Assembly (NCBI RefSeq): GCF_947387555.1
Contig: NZ_CANDNZ010000001.1
Location: forward strand, 1,178,001 to 1,242,000
Length of the DNA stretch: 64,000 bases
Direction of reading: 5' to 3'
Origin: Thalassomonas sp. RHCl1
GTDB taxonomy: Bacteria > Pseudomonadota > Gammaproteobacteria > Enterobacterales > Alteromonadaceae
The first letter of the stretch is position 1, and every line of letters begins with the position of its first letter. The position numbers and the translations under genes were made by a program. Under the pieces are notes generated by a model. It saw only the letters and a list, made by a program, of their open reading frames with translations. It searched no databases and had not been told where the DNA came from. Of this stretch, positions 9,006-18,900 are shown piece by piece.

Positions 9006-10139
9006 CTAATTTACCGTGGCAATTGCTGCTTCGATGCGTTGCTCGCATAAAGTCGTGCCGGGCAGGGTATAACAGTAATCCCCTGCATCGCTTAAGCTGG
9101 TCTTTTGCTGCTGTCGCTCCGCCAATCGGGCGATCAGCGGATCTTTTTGCGCATCTGTCTCCGCCACCGCCAAAAAGGCATTGATATTTTCAATTTCGTC
9201 ATCGACAAAATCCTGATACACCCTTAGCCGTTCGGACAACTCCCGGTAGCGCTGGCTGAAAGTTGGCACGCCGGCGTAAGCGAGATCGTAATGGCCGGAT
9301 TTTTCATAACTGGCGGTATCAAACTTGATGGGATTTAAATAATCATCGGTGAGGTCGTTGGCATAGTCGCCGCCGTCGAGCAGGTAGTTGAAAATACTTT
9401 CGGCGTAGTCAATGCAGGCGTCCATATTGTCTGTTTTACAATATTTGGTGCTGCCTCCCTGGGTCAGTTGTGCCAGTTTCGGGGTCATGCCGCCGTCGGT
9501 GTTGACCTGTATGCTGTAGACGGCGTTTTTTGTCGCCTCATAAAACTCTTTGGTTTTGGTGAAGGTTTTGCTGAAAAACAGGAACTTGACCTTGATTTTG
9601 GTTTGGTACCATTCGTATTCGCTGCGGCTGTTAAAGTGTATTTTGGCGGTAACATACAAATTGGAGCCGAGCTGGACATTATGAATAAAGCTGTCGCCGC
9701 ATTTGTTCCTGACCGCTACCGGATCGCTTGCCAGCTGGTTCGTGATGTCGTCTTTGGTACGGCGGTTTTCAAAGTTATAACTGCCTTTGTTGTAGTTTAA
9801 TTCGATCACCGAGGCGGCGCTGGTACTGTTTTTGGTGACTTTACGGCGCATGGAAAACTTTGCCGAACCGCCGAAAATCACCAGGTTGATGCCGCCTTTG
9901 ACGCTGCCGGCGATGGTATTGATCATAGTATCTGACTGATAACCCCCCTGATAGCTGAGCTGGCCCTGGGTGCCGCCCTGGTAAACCCAGTCGCCGTCGA
10001 GGCAGCTGTCCAGGGGCATAGTCAGGGATTCTTCAAAGCCTGCGCCGAGCACTTCCTTGTCTGTGCCCAGGGAGTAGTAGGTATTGGCATAGCTGTGAAA
10101 TGAAAATAGTAAGAAGATGAAAATCAGTGATTTTTTCAT
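9006..10139 (-). CDS. Secreted protein resembling MACPF/CDC pore-forming toxins
   Basis: The 377-residue protein has an N-terminal signal peptide (cleavage after about residue 18, SYA). Two features suggest a pore-forming fold. One is the stretch CGDSFIHNVQLGSNLYVTAKI, which matches in pattern a conserved block of the two paralogues upstream (GDSFITEIEYGAQLL, GNEFVSAIEYGSQVM). The other is VIFGGSAKFSMRR, glycine-rich like the GG segments of cholesterol-dependent cytolysins. Paired cysteines suggest disulphides in the periplasm or outside. It has its own transcription unit, because a strong terminator separates it from the neighbour. The family call is inference; a plain adhesin or unrelated beta-rich protein is possible. 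Confidence 0.5.
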   Translation of the reverse strand: MKKSLIFIFLLFSFHSYANTYYSLGTDKEVLGAGFEESLTMPLDSCLDGDWVYQGGTQGQLSYQGGYQSDTMINTIAGSVKGGINLVIFGGSAKFSMRRKVTKNSTSAASVIELNYNKGSYNFENRRTKDDITNQLASDPVAVRNKCGDSFIHNVQLGSNLYVTAKIHFNSRSEYEWYQTKIKVKFLFFSKTFTKTKEFYEATKNAVYSIQVNTDGGMTPKLAQLTQGGSTKYCKTDNMDACIDYAESIFNYLLDGGDYANDLTDDYLNPIKFDTASYEKSGHYDLAYAGVPTFSQRYRELSERLRVYQDFVDDEIENINAFLAVAETDAQKDPLIARLAERQQQKTSLSDAGDYCYTLPGTTLCEQRIEAAIATVN

Positions 10140-10213
10140 TTTATCTGTCCTTTTTAAGCATTTTTCTGCGCCGCGCTTTTAAAGTCAAAAGCAGAATTTT
10201 GCGCTAGAAATAA

Positions 10214-10236
10214 AAAAGGGCGCCAGGCGCCCTAAA
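10214..10236 (-). terminator. Rho-independent terminator of the toxin-like operon
   Basis: On the minus strand the stem AGGGCGC/GCGCCCT (loop CTG) is followed by a run of six T. It lies about 33 bases past the stop of the 504-residue protein. Confidence 0.85.
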
Positions 10237-10266
10237 AATATTGCATTAACTTCAACAAGTTAACTT

Positions 10267-11781
10267 TTACTCGGCAAAAGCAGTGCCGTAGCTTGACAGT
10301 ACCTGGCCGCAAGGCAGCCAGGCCATCACGCCGGTAACCGGATCTTCGGCATCAACAAAGGCCGGGGCCCAGCCGAGGTTGCGGTAGCCTAAAGACACGG
10401 TATTGTCTTCGACGCCGAAGTTGGCGGTGGCTTCCCGGGCGCCTTCACACTGGAAGTACTTGGTGAGGTTGCCGGCTTCGACATTGAGGTCGCTTAAGCT
10501 GTAGTCCTGGATACAGGAGACGCCGCTGGCACCGCAGGTATTGAGATAATTATCCCAGTTGTCGGCACAGGCGGTACCGTAAGGGTTATCCCGACACATC
10601 AGGGCATATTCGTTATAAACCCAGGCGTTATCATAGGCCGCCTGTTTCACCGCTTCTGCCTTGGCTTTTTGTTCGTCCGTCATCCAGCTGGAGTACTTGG
10701 CCAGCACAGAGCGGGCCCTGTGCTCGTTGCTGACAGATTTCTTGAACTGATCTTCAAGCCAGATGGTGCGGTAGGTGGTTTCAAAGCGGATTTCCTGATC
10801 TTCCGAGTCGAGTTTGCGCACGTCAATCGAGCTTACCCCGTAAGGCACGGCTTTATAACGCACGACATTGTAGTCGGACAGGGCATTGAACTGGTTGCCA
10901 AAATCGTCTTTGGCATAATTGACCGCCTGCTCGAACATGGTAAAACAGGGCTCATAGTTATCCAGAGAACAGGAAATGATGTTGTTGGGGATCACGCTCA
11001 GCAGCTGCTTGGGATCGCCGCCTTTTTGCAATGCCCGTACCGTGATACGCACGCTTTTTTTCAGGTCTTCGTCGATATAGTTCAGCTTGCCGTCGACACT
11101 GATACCGATATTGCCGGCACCGTAACTTACCCCGAGATAGCCGCCGATATCACTTTTATGCTGCTCGCTCAGGTATTCGATTTTCATGTTTACCAGCAGC
11201 TGGGCACCGTATTCGATTTCGGTAATAAAGGAATCACCGGCAAGGTTCATCAACTGTCCCTGGTACTGGTTGGCTAACGTATCGCCCACCGGAGTCAGGG
11301 TAAAACCGACATTTTCATCTAAAGGTTTTAATACCCGCTTTTTCGGCGTTAACGCTGCCTGGAAAGTATAGGTATTGGAAAACTCGGTGGATGACATTTC
11401 TTTGGCGATATGTCCGCCGGCATTGACCCGTACTACAGGGAAGGACACGCCAACATCGACATTACCGTTGAGCTGGCGCAACACTTCGTCATAGGAAGCG
11501 TTGTTGATCAGCTCAAACTGCACCTGGGTATTACCTAAGGTTTCCACCACCTGGCCTGCGACTGGCTGGACATTTAAAATTTCCATCTTGTCGCTGTTAT
11601 AGGCGGTGCCGAGAATAACGTGGTCATTCATCAAACCGGTAATTTCACTTTGAAAGGCGGCACTGGCGGCAACGGTTTGCGCCTTGGCCATCACTTTCAG
11701 ATCAGATTTTTCTGCTGCCTGTCCGGAAAAGCAAATGCCGGCGGCCATTAATGCACTTATGGGTAATAAATTTGATTTCAT
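10267..11781 (-). CDS. Secreted pore-forming-toxin-like protein, long paralogue
   Basis: This 504-residue protein has a signal peptide (cut near FSGQA, residue 22). It is clearly paralogous to the 420-residue protein upstream. Both carry LGTAY(N/H)S near the N-terminus, PKK near the middle, G(D/N)xF(I/V)xxIEYG(A/S)Q, and a block ending in GGDP followed by LL(S/T)VIP. The YGxxxxxK(I/F)E and GGDP blocks recall the conserved core of MACPF/CDC pore formers, in which flanking helices unwind into beta-hairpins. A cysteine-rich C-terminal extension of about 200 residues is unique to this copy. It is the last gene of an operon of three with 12-base gaps. Whether it oligomerises is unknown. Confidence 0.55.
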   Translation of the reverse strand: MKSNLLPISALMAAGICFSGQAAEKSDLKVMAKAQTVAASAAFQSEITGLMNDHVILGTAYNSDKMEILNVQPVAGQVVETLGNTQVQFELINNASYDEVLRQLNGNVDVGVSFPVVRVNAGGHIAKEMSSTEFSNTYTFQAALTPKKRVLKPLDENVGFTLTPVGDTLANQYQGQLMNLAGDSFITEIEYGAQLLVNMKIEYLSEQHKSDIGGYLGVSYGAGNIGISVDGKLNYIDEDLKKSVRITVRALQKGGDPKQLLSVIPNNIISCSLDNYEPCFTMFEQAVNYAKDDFGNQFNALSDYNVVRYKAVPYGVSSIDVRKLDSEDQEIRFETTYRTIWLEDQFKKSVSNEHRARSVLAKYSSWMTDEQKAKAEAVKQAAYDNAWVYNEYALMCRDNPYGTACADNWDNYLNTCGASGVSCIQDYSLSDLNVEAGNLTKYFQCEGAREATANFGVEDNTVSLGYRNLGWAPAFVDAEDPVTGVMAWLPCGQVLSSYGTAFAE

Positions 11782-11793
11782 GGTTGCACCTGC

Positions 11794-12633
11794 TTATTTA
11801 ATGTAGATTAGGTAATCTTCAACTTCACCGGAATCTATCTCTTTACACGCGTCAGAGTTTCCGCCCAAATAATCCATGGTCACCCGCATCTTGGTCAGAC
11901 CGGAAACCGTGCCCGCAGGCGGCGTCACAGTTAGCGTCTTCGCCTGGTTGGATACCCCGGGGTTATAGGTTTCGCTGGCATCAAGGAAGTCGCCGTCCTG
12001 GTTCCAGTCGATAAATACATGCCAGGTTTCCGGGTAGGTGTCTGCGCCGGTAAAGCCCGGGGTCAGGGTCAGCTGGTAATCGCGGTCTTTGTAGATGCGC
12101 GCTGCCTGGCCGACAAAGTTACTGTAAAAGTCCGCTCCTGAACTGTTGGTTAAGTCGGAGAAGCTGACTTCTTTAATAAACTCATAGTCCTTGGTTCTGG
12201 CCTGGGTGGTGCAGTATTGGTTGATGGACGGCGTAACCAGCAAAGCGCTGACGGAGTAATCCGACGGGATCTGGTTACAGCTGTCGTTTAAACTGGTGCC
12301 AGCGTACCAGCGTTTCGGGTTGGCGCTATCTTCATCGCCAAAGGTCAGGTATTTGGCATCGGACCTTAATGCGCCGTCCTTATAGAGAAAGACGTTTTTT
12401 AAATCCGCGAGTTTTTGCTCGTTGGAAACCGGCGTGGTCGGGTCGAAAATATTGTCCGCGACTTCCAGCAACAAGCCGGAATAACATTTTTCCAGCCACT
12501 GGTAGCGGCCAAGCGCTTCGGCGGGGGTTAATACGTCTTTAGACTCAAAAACCGTCGATTCGGCCATCGCCGCCGGGGTGTAAAGCCCGGAGAGTACTGC
12601 CAGGGCAGCACCGGTAAATAGTGTTTTAATCAT
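11794..12633 (-). CDS. Secreted GEVED-domain protein
   Basis: The 279-residue protein starts with a signal peptide (cut near AAMA, residue 24). An N-terminal part of unknown type (about 30-140) is followed by a GEVED domain ending in GEVEDYLIYIK. An acidic DWNQDGDFLD loop resembles calcium-binding loops. The same domain type occurs twice in the M4 protease of this locus. It sits between the two toxin-like genes with 12-base spacers on each side, so it is co-transcribed and may form a complex with them. It could be a surface anchor, a targeting subunit or an inhibitor; the sequence does not decide. Confidence 0.7.
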   Translation of the reverse strand: MIKTLFTGAALAVLSGLYTPAAMAESTVFESKDVLTPAEALGRYQWLEKCYSGLLLEVADNIFDPTTPVSNEQKLADLKNVFLYKDGALRSDAKYLTFGDEDSANPKRWYAGTSLNDSCNQIPSDYSVSALLVTPSINQYCTTQARTKDYEFIKEVSFSDLTNSSGADFYSNFVGQAARIYKDRDYQLTLTPGFTGADTYPETWHVFIDWNQDGDFLDASETYNPGVSNQAKTLTVTPPAGTVSGLTKMRVTMDYLGGNSDACKEIDSGEVEDYLIYIK

Positions 12634-12645
12634 TGTCTTATATCC

Positions 12646-13908
12646 TTATAATTCAAGCCATTTACGATCATAAACTGTGACTCTTCCCTGGGTTTCCAGC
12701 TCGCGGTCGCGGCAGTAATCGCCGATAGGATTGCGGTTACAGTAAGATACCGAATCTGCCAGGATGAAGGAGTTGAACAGGGCGTTTTGACGGATTTCTT
12801 CCAGCGTGGTTTTATGGGCACTGGAAAGTTCAGTGGCATAATAATTGAGCAGGTTGTCCGCACGGCGGTGGTCCATGATGGCAGTTACCCAGTCTTCACC
12901 CATGTTTTTCGTCGCCAGCTTGGTGAGAATGGTTTTTGACGGGTACAAATCGTCCGGTACCAAAGTATTCAGGCCCGGGCCGGATTTGCGGTAGCCCTGG
13001 GTGAAAATCTTGGAGACATTGTATTTATCCAAAGTGTCGAACTGGTTGACATAGTCGGTTTTGATATAGTTGATGGCGTTTTCGAAAATATCAAAACACG
13101 GCGTCGGATTTTCCATGGTACAGCTGACCAGCTGATCCGGAATAACCGTCAGCAGGCGGTTGGGATCGCCACCCATTTGCGTGGCGGATACCGTCACCTT
13201 GATGTTGCGTTTCACGTCATTGTCGACTTTTTCCAGCTGACCGCTGACACTGACTTTGCCGACCCAGTCAACATCAAGCTGGCCGCCCCATTTGACTTTG
13301 TCCTCGTCGTTTTTATATTCGAACTTGAGGTTGATCATTACCTGCGAGCCGTATTCGATGGCGGACACAAACTCATTGCCCACTCCTTCAAACTTATCGC
13401 CGGGATTGGCGGTAGTAATGTCGACCGCGGCCTGGGTTGGCTGGTAGCCGGTATCGTCATCGGGGATCAGCATTTTTTTCTTGGGCTTGACCGATAAAAA
13501 CAGGGTATAGGTACCTGTGTAGTTATCGGCGGCATTTTGCTTGGCATAGCTGGCGCCGACGCCAACTTTGACCGCAGGTACGTCCAGCTGGGCGCCAAGG
13601 TTGCCGTCAAGCATATTGGCCAGCTGGTTGTAGCTCATGTCAACGCCGACGACAAAGTCGAGCTCGGTATTGCCATAGGTTTCATCAACGGTGCCGGTGA
13701 CACTTTGCAGGGCATAAAAGCCGTTTTTTTCACTGTGATAGGCGGTGCCTAAGGTGATGGTGTCGTTTTCCGGTCCGGGGATTTCAGAAAAGGGTGAGAT
13801 GGCCTGGCTTTCCTTGGTCGTCTCTTGTGCGGCTAATGCCTGGCTTGAAAGTACCGATAAGCCTATTGCACAAAATGCTTTAGCCAGGGGCTTCATTTTT
13901 AATATCAT
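12646..13908 (-). CDS. Secreted pore-forming-toxin-like protein, short paralogue
   Basis: This 420-residue protein has a signal peptide (cut near SQALA, residue 26) and an AAGGA ribosome site seven bases before its ATG. Key blocks shared with the 504-residue paralogue are LGTAYHSEK, LGAQLDVPAVKVGVGASY, GNEFVSAIEYGSQVMINLKFEY, and VTVSATQMGGDPNRLLTVIP, then a conserved cysteine pair (SCTMENPTPCF). The pattern fits a MACPF/CDC-like core without the long C-terminal domain. It is the first gene of the three-gene operon. A short/long pair in one operon recalls two-component cytolysins, but that is inference. Confidence 0.55.
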   Translation of the reverse strand: MILKMKPLAKAFCAIGLSVLSSQALAAQETTKESQAISPFSEIPGPENDTITLGTAYHSEKNGFYALQSVTGTVDETYGNTELDFVVGVDMSYNQLANMLDGNLGAQLDVPAVKVGVGASYAKQNAADNYTGTYTLFLSVKPKKKMLIPDDDTGYQPTQAAVDITTANPGDKFEGVGNEFVSAIEYGSQVMINLKFEYKNDEDKVKWGGQLDVDWVGKVSVSGQLEKVDNDVKRNIKVTVSATQMGGDPNRLLTVIPDQLVSCTMENPTPCFDIFENAINYIKTDYVNQFDTLDKYNVSKIFTQGYRKSGPGLNTLVPDDLYPSKTILTKLATKNMGEDWVTAIMDHRRADNLLNYYATELSSAHKTTLEEIRQNALFNSFILADSVSYCNRNPIGDYCRDRELETQGRVTVYDRKWLEL

Positions 13909-13949
13909 AATAGGATCCTTTTTTATGATGACGCATCAATTTCAGGGTG

Positions 13950-13980
13950 AAAAAAGGTAGCGCTGCAAGCAACGCTACTC
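13950..13980 (-). terminator. Terminator between the Hint gene and the toxin-like operon
   Basis: On the minus strand GTAGCGTTGC pairs with GCAGCGCTAC (10 bp, one wobble, two-base tip), then CTTTTTTC. It follows the Hint gene stop and lies only about 50 bases before the next start, so it may act as an attenuator as well. Confidence 0.75.
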
Positions 13981-14012
13981 TTTGACAAGTCTGTAATTAT
14001 GCGGGTGGGCTG

Positions 14013-15959
14013 TTATTTCAGGCTGTTGATGTAGTCAGTTTTCCATTTCTCATCAAGACGCTCGAGGATCTCTTCAGAGCTTTCACGGATATACTGATCT
14101 TTGTAGTTGTGCTCGTCCTGAGTGCTCAGGTCGCCCAGTAAGGTATGGCCGGCGAACATGCCCAGGTAGCTGCCTTCGGCAATATTGGCGCCTTCCATTG
14201 GCTCAAGTTTAAGGTTGTAAACCTTATCGTTATACTTCTCTCTTTCTACCATAGTGATCAACGCCGAGCCGGTTTCGGTCAACACGCGGTCGCCTTCTTC
14301 AAGCTCTTTCGCCCAGACGATACCTTTGTTGGAGGTAGATACCGGGTGAGTTTCCGTGACCAGCAGCTCCTGGCCGTTGGCCTGGGTGATGCGGATCATT
14401 TGCAGCGCTTCGATACCGATAGAAACATCAACCACTTTCATTGGCTGGGCCGTGGCCGGGTTGTTCGCTACCGCACCTTTAACCATGTCGCCGGCTAAAA
14501 TCTTCTCGATAGGACGTTGCTTGCCGTCGGCCATAGTGATCATAGTGCCTTTGGCCAAACAGCTGTAACCTAACTTGATTTTAGGCAGTACCGGGCTGTA
14601 GTAGTTGCCGAAACGGGTCGCCGCTTCCGAGGTGATGGACACCTGGAACGGCTGGGCGGCACCGCCGCGGCCATGGTTGAAATAAGGCCAGCCGCTGGCA
14701 GCAAAGGTGATGTACCAGTTGGCTTCGGCGATGTTGGAGAATAACTTGGCATTACCGAAACGGCCTTCGTCACGTGGAATGTTCCAGCGTAAGATGGTTT
14801 CTTTAGAGCCGTCCGGGTTGGTGACCACTTCCGGGGCCGAAATATAGTCCGAGAAGTTTTTGATGCTATTGTCCAGGCCCAGGTAGCTTTGCTTGGTCGC
14901 GCCGCCGTAGTTACCTTCCTGCAGGTAGATGTTGGTGAGTTCATCTACGCCGTTGGGGCGGTTTTCCGGTGCCAGATCCGTCGGGTAAATTTCGGCAATT
15001 TCATGCGGAATACGGATTTCGCCGTCAAACGGAATGTTAACATCTGTGATCTCGTTGGGATCTAAGTATTGATCCGCGGCATAGTCACAATCGGCATGGT
15101 TACGGTTCAGACAGACCTTGATCACGCCGTCGGTGTTAACATCCACCGGGGCTTTTGGCGTATAGGTAGGCTTGCCGTCGCTTAACACTGTGACCGAAGA
15201 CAGGGTTTTACCGCCGTCCTTAGCTGAAGCTGCCTGGGGATAAAGGCTGTCGATATGATCCCAGGAGAAAGGATATTCGGTATATTTAAGCGCCGAAGTG
15301 ATGGTGCCGTCGGCGGCTTCCGTTTCCACATAAGAGCTGGCATAGATGGTTTCCAGGTTAGGGAACTGCTGTTTCAGCGTGCTCAAACGCACCTGGGAAG
15401 TGGCCAGGGTATTTTTACCGTCTAAGACGTTAAAGGTAGAGCCCATAGGCGCCAGGGTGTTGCCGTTGCCGTCTTCAAGCAATAAGTCAATATAGGTTTG
15501 CTTGGTGCCGCCGTATACCGAGCTTTTTGCCCGGATCAGCAGGTAAGGTTCATTATTGTCTTCAGAAACACCGACATTGTATTCCAGGAATAAATGGGCA
15601 TTTTTGATCAGGTCCAGTTGTGTTTCATCAATGGCGGTATTGATCTCGTAGGTTTTGCCGCTAAGGGCTTTTTGTTTCAACTGCTGCGTTTTCTGGACAT
15701 CCAGGGTTTTGTGCAGCTGTGGAAACAGGGCTGAGTCTTTACCCGCCTGCGCCAGTCTTTGCTTGACCAGCTTATAGTGGCTCGGGTTGGTCATGTCCAG
15801 GCGGCGCACACCGTCTTCATTACGCTCGACCTGGATTTTCTGTGCCGGGTCGGCGATGGTGATCGGCGACAAGGTCGCCCCCGTGCTTGCTTGCAGGTTG
15901 TGACTGACCGCCAAAGCCAGCGCCATAGGCATTAACACTTTCAAATACGTTTTTTTCAT
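14013..15959 (-). CDS. Secreted protein with C-terminal Hint (intein-like) domain
   Basis: The 648-residue protein has a signal peptide (cut near LQA, residue 24), about 440 residues of unrecognised secreted sequence, then a Hint domain from C467. Block A is CLAKGTMITMADGKQ, block B is LLVTETHPV (TxxH), a block like WAKELEEGDRVLT follows, and then YNLKLEP and GMFAGHTLLGD. The nucleophilic Cys and the TxxH histidine are both present. The canonical intein C-terminal Asn plus Cys/Ser/Thr is not, so N-S shift with cleavage is more likely than splicing. A charged 38-residue tail follows. It lies 35 bases downstream of the M4 protease, and both are probably transcribed together. Confidence 0.75.
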   Translation of the reverse strand: MKKTYLKVLMPMALALAVSHNLQASTGATLSPITIADPAQKIQVERNEDGVRRLDMTNPSHYKLVKQRLAQAGKDSALFPQLHKTLDVQKTQQLKQKALSGKTYEINTAIDETQLDLIKNAHLFLEYNVGVSEDNNEPYLLIRAKSSVYGGTKQTYIDLLLEDGNGNTLAPMGSTFNVLDGKNTLATSQVRLSTLKQQFPNLETIYASSYVETEAADGTITSALKYTEYPFSWDHIDSLYPQAASAKDGGKTLSSVTVLSDGKPTYTPKAPVDVNTDGVIKVCLNRNHADCDYAADQYLDPNEITDVNIPFDGEIRIPHEIAEIYPTDLAPENRPNGVDELTNIYLQEGNYGGATKQSYLGLDNSIKNFSDYISAPEVVTNPDGSKETILRWNIPRDEGRFGNAKLFSNIAEANWYITFAASGWPYFNHGRGGAAQPFQVSITSEAATRFGNYYSPVLPKIKLGYSCLAKGTMITMADGKQRPIEKILAGDMVKGAVANNPATAQPMKVVDVSIGIEALQMIRITQANGQELLVTETHPVSTSNKGIVWAKELEEGDRVLTETGSALITMVEREKYNDKVYNLKLEPMEGANIAEGSYLGMFAGHTLLGDLSTQDEHNYKDQYIRESSEEILERLDEKWKTDYINSLK

Positions 15960-15994
15960 CTCTTTTTCCTTCCTTGATTGCTATTAATTGCGAG

Positions 15995-18900
15995 TTAGTT
16001 TTTTATTATTTCGACTAGGTAGTCTTCAATTTCCCCGCTACCACTGGTAACTGAGCTGGTGTAATCCGAGCAGGGGTTGATTGAACCTGTTCTGCTCGAA
16101 GCGTAATATTGCAATATCCGCATACGGGTATGGGTAGTACCGGTTCGGATTTTTTCTCCGGGCAGACGGAAAGTGCCGCTGACCGAGCCGTTGCCGTTAA
16201 GTCCCGAGGTTTGATCAAATTCCTCAATCAGCAATTCACTCTTGTCATTGACCCAGTCGCCATCGCCGAATTGGCCGTCGCCGTTCAGATCTATCCAGAC
16301 ATGGTAGTTTTCGGCATATTTGTCTGCGGTCGGGTAACCGGCTTCTATGGTAAAGGCGATATCCTGGCCCACCGTCAAACTGATGGCCTGATCCGGGTTG
16401 TGTACCTCAGCACTCTGGCTGCTGCCGGTGGTAAAGCTGGTACCGCCGAAGGTTACCTTGTTGATGTACTCATAGTCGGTGACACCGGTTGCCTGGCAAT
16501 ATTCCACCGGGGCGCTGGGTTGTAATTTCACCGATACCGAAGTTTCAACCGTTTTTAATACCCAGTCGTTCTCTTCCCGGTAGGTGATTTTTAGCGTTGC
16601 GGTATAGGTACCTGCGCTGGCATAGGTATGGCTGGTGTCTGTACCATAAGGGACCCAATTTTGCCTTTTCGTTGCGCCGTCGCCGAACACCCAGGCCAGA
16701 TCTGCTTTACTCCAGTAGGCATCATCCGGGCGTGTGCTGGTATTGTTGAAACTGACGTCATAGCTGCCGTCGGCATTTTCCGTGACGCTGTAATCAAAGC
16801 TTGGACGGTATTCGTTGCTGCCGATCACCACATCCTGCTCGACGGATTTGCCGCCGGGGTTGTCATCGTTGGTGATGGTCAGACGTACCTTATAGGTGCC
16901 GTCAGCCGCATAGGTATGGGTCCAGTCTTTTAATGCCGTGGTGGTGGAATCGCCAAACTCCCACAATACCGTGGAGCCTTCGGGCATCAAGCTCTGGTCG
17001 GTTGTGACCGTGACTTGTTTGCCGTTGATGATCGGCGTAAACAGCGGCGTGGTAGTGGTGGTAAAGTTGATGGTTTGCGCCCAGCTGGCGATTTGCTGGT
17101 TATTGCTGTCATAAGCCTTGAGGCTGACATCATAACTGCCGGATTTCTCATACTTGTGTACCGGAGACTTGTCGTGGCCGGTTAACGAGCCGTCGCCGAA
17201 ATCCCAGTCCCAGCTGTGGATGCGGGCATCATTGGTGCTGTTGCTAAACGTCACCTGGTTGGCGATGTTTTGCTGCGGCTGTACGGTAATGCTCGGCGGG
17301 TTGGGGTTGTCGGAAATAACCAGGTCGTAGTCTTCCGCTTCTCCCAAGGAGAACTGGCCGCAGGCGGTTTTTAAGATATCAAAGGACACCGCGACCCGGG
17401 CCCTGAAGACATCGCCGACATTGCCCGAGACCGAAATGCTGCGGGTGACACTGTTGGTGTCGGTGGCATTGATCACCAGTTCGTCGGTTTTGTGGAACAG
17501 GCCGTCGTTGTTTTTATCCACCCACATTTTAAAGTCTTTGGAGACATTATTGGTGGACTCGACATTACCGGCATTGATGGTGACATTAAAGCTGCTGCCG
17601 TCCTGGATGCTGACCGGGTTGGCGGTGTAGTCGCTGTAGCCGCTGGCGCCGCTGGCCTGGGTTACGCCGTTGATGGTGACTGAGCCGACATAATAGCGGT
17701 CGAAACTGCCGCCGGAAGCCGAGCAATAATCATCGGCCACCGTGATTGGCAAGGTAAAGGTGTCTTTCTCCCCCGAGGATAACCGGGTAGCGGTTAAGCT
17801 GACATCATAGGTGCCGGCCGCGGGAAAGCTGTGGCTCGGGGTTTTCTGGGTTGAGGTTTGGTTGTTATGGCCAAAATTCCATAACCAGGAATAACCCGAG
17901 TTGTTGCTGACGTTGTTGCCGTTAAAGCGTGAGCTGTTGGTGAAGTTATAATCGAGAAACTTCATGCTGTGGCCAAAATCACTTTCCAGGCCGCTGTTAA
18001 CCTTTAAGGTGATACCGACCAGGGCAAAAGCTTTACGGATATGGTTTTTCAGCTCAGTTGTGCTCCAGTAGGTTTTATCCGCCTTGGTGATGTCCTCATT
18101 GCTCATCAAATTGGCCAGGGTGGATGCCTGCTGCATGACACAGTCGGCGGCATGCTCATAGCTGGAGTTGGCCAACCAGCATTTTTTATTGGCGTTGGCA
18201 AAGGCGATAAAGGCAAACTTGGTATTCCAGGGACTGGTTTCTCCCTGCTCGGCATCAAACTGCATGGTTGCCAGGCGGTGGAAAGCCTTGTTGAAAACCC
18301 CGGCGCCGTAATGGGCTTCGGTGGAGGTTTCATAATCATAGACATGGGCGATGGACTTGCCGTCTTGTGTCGGCTCGTCCATATAGCGTAATGCCTGGCC
18401 GTCCGGCTGATAGGACTCGAAATTGCTGAGCCAGTCGTTTTGCCCGTACAAATAAAACTCTGCCGCGGCGCCGGACATATCGGAAAAGGCTTCGTTAATG
18501 GCACGGGCCTGGCCGGTGATCATCTGCTTTTCTGAGCCTGTGCCGTATTCGGCGGTGAAGCCGTGGGCGATTTCATGGGCGACCACATCCAGGGCCACCA
18601 TAGGGTAAAACAGGTAGTCGCCGTCGCCGTAATAGATTTCACCGTTTTCATAAAAGGCTTGATCCATATTCTGGCCATAGTGGACATTTTGGATCACCGG
18701 CTGATTGATAAAAGGTTTTTGTTCCAGGTAGGCCTGGTACATCAAGCTGGTGATCTGGCCGTGGTGATGGGCATCATTAAGCGGCGATTTCGCGGTGTTG
18801 ATGGTTTTATGATCATTACGGTTGGAATTGGTGCAGTCATAACTGAAGGGGTTATTGACGGCATTCACCGCCCCCTGGTAATCCCGGGTTTCAACATTGT

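Noticed and set aside
10669-11277. A 202-codon open frame on the plus strand opposite the long toxin-like gene
   Set aside because: It lies wholly inside a gene with signal peptide and clear paralogue on the other strand. The frame's composition is that of an antisense shadow.
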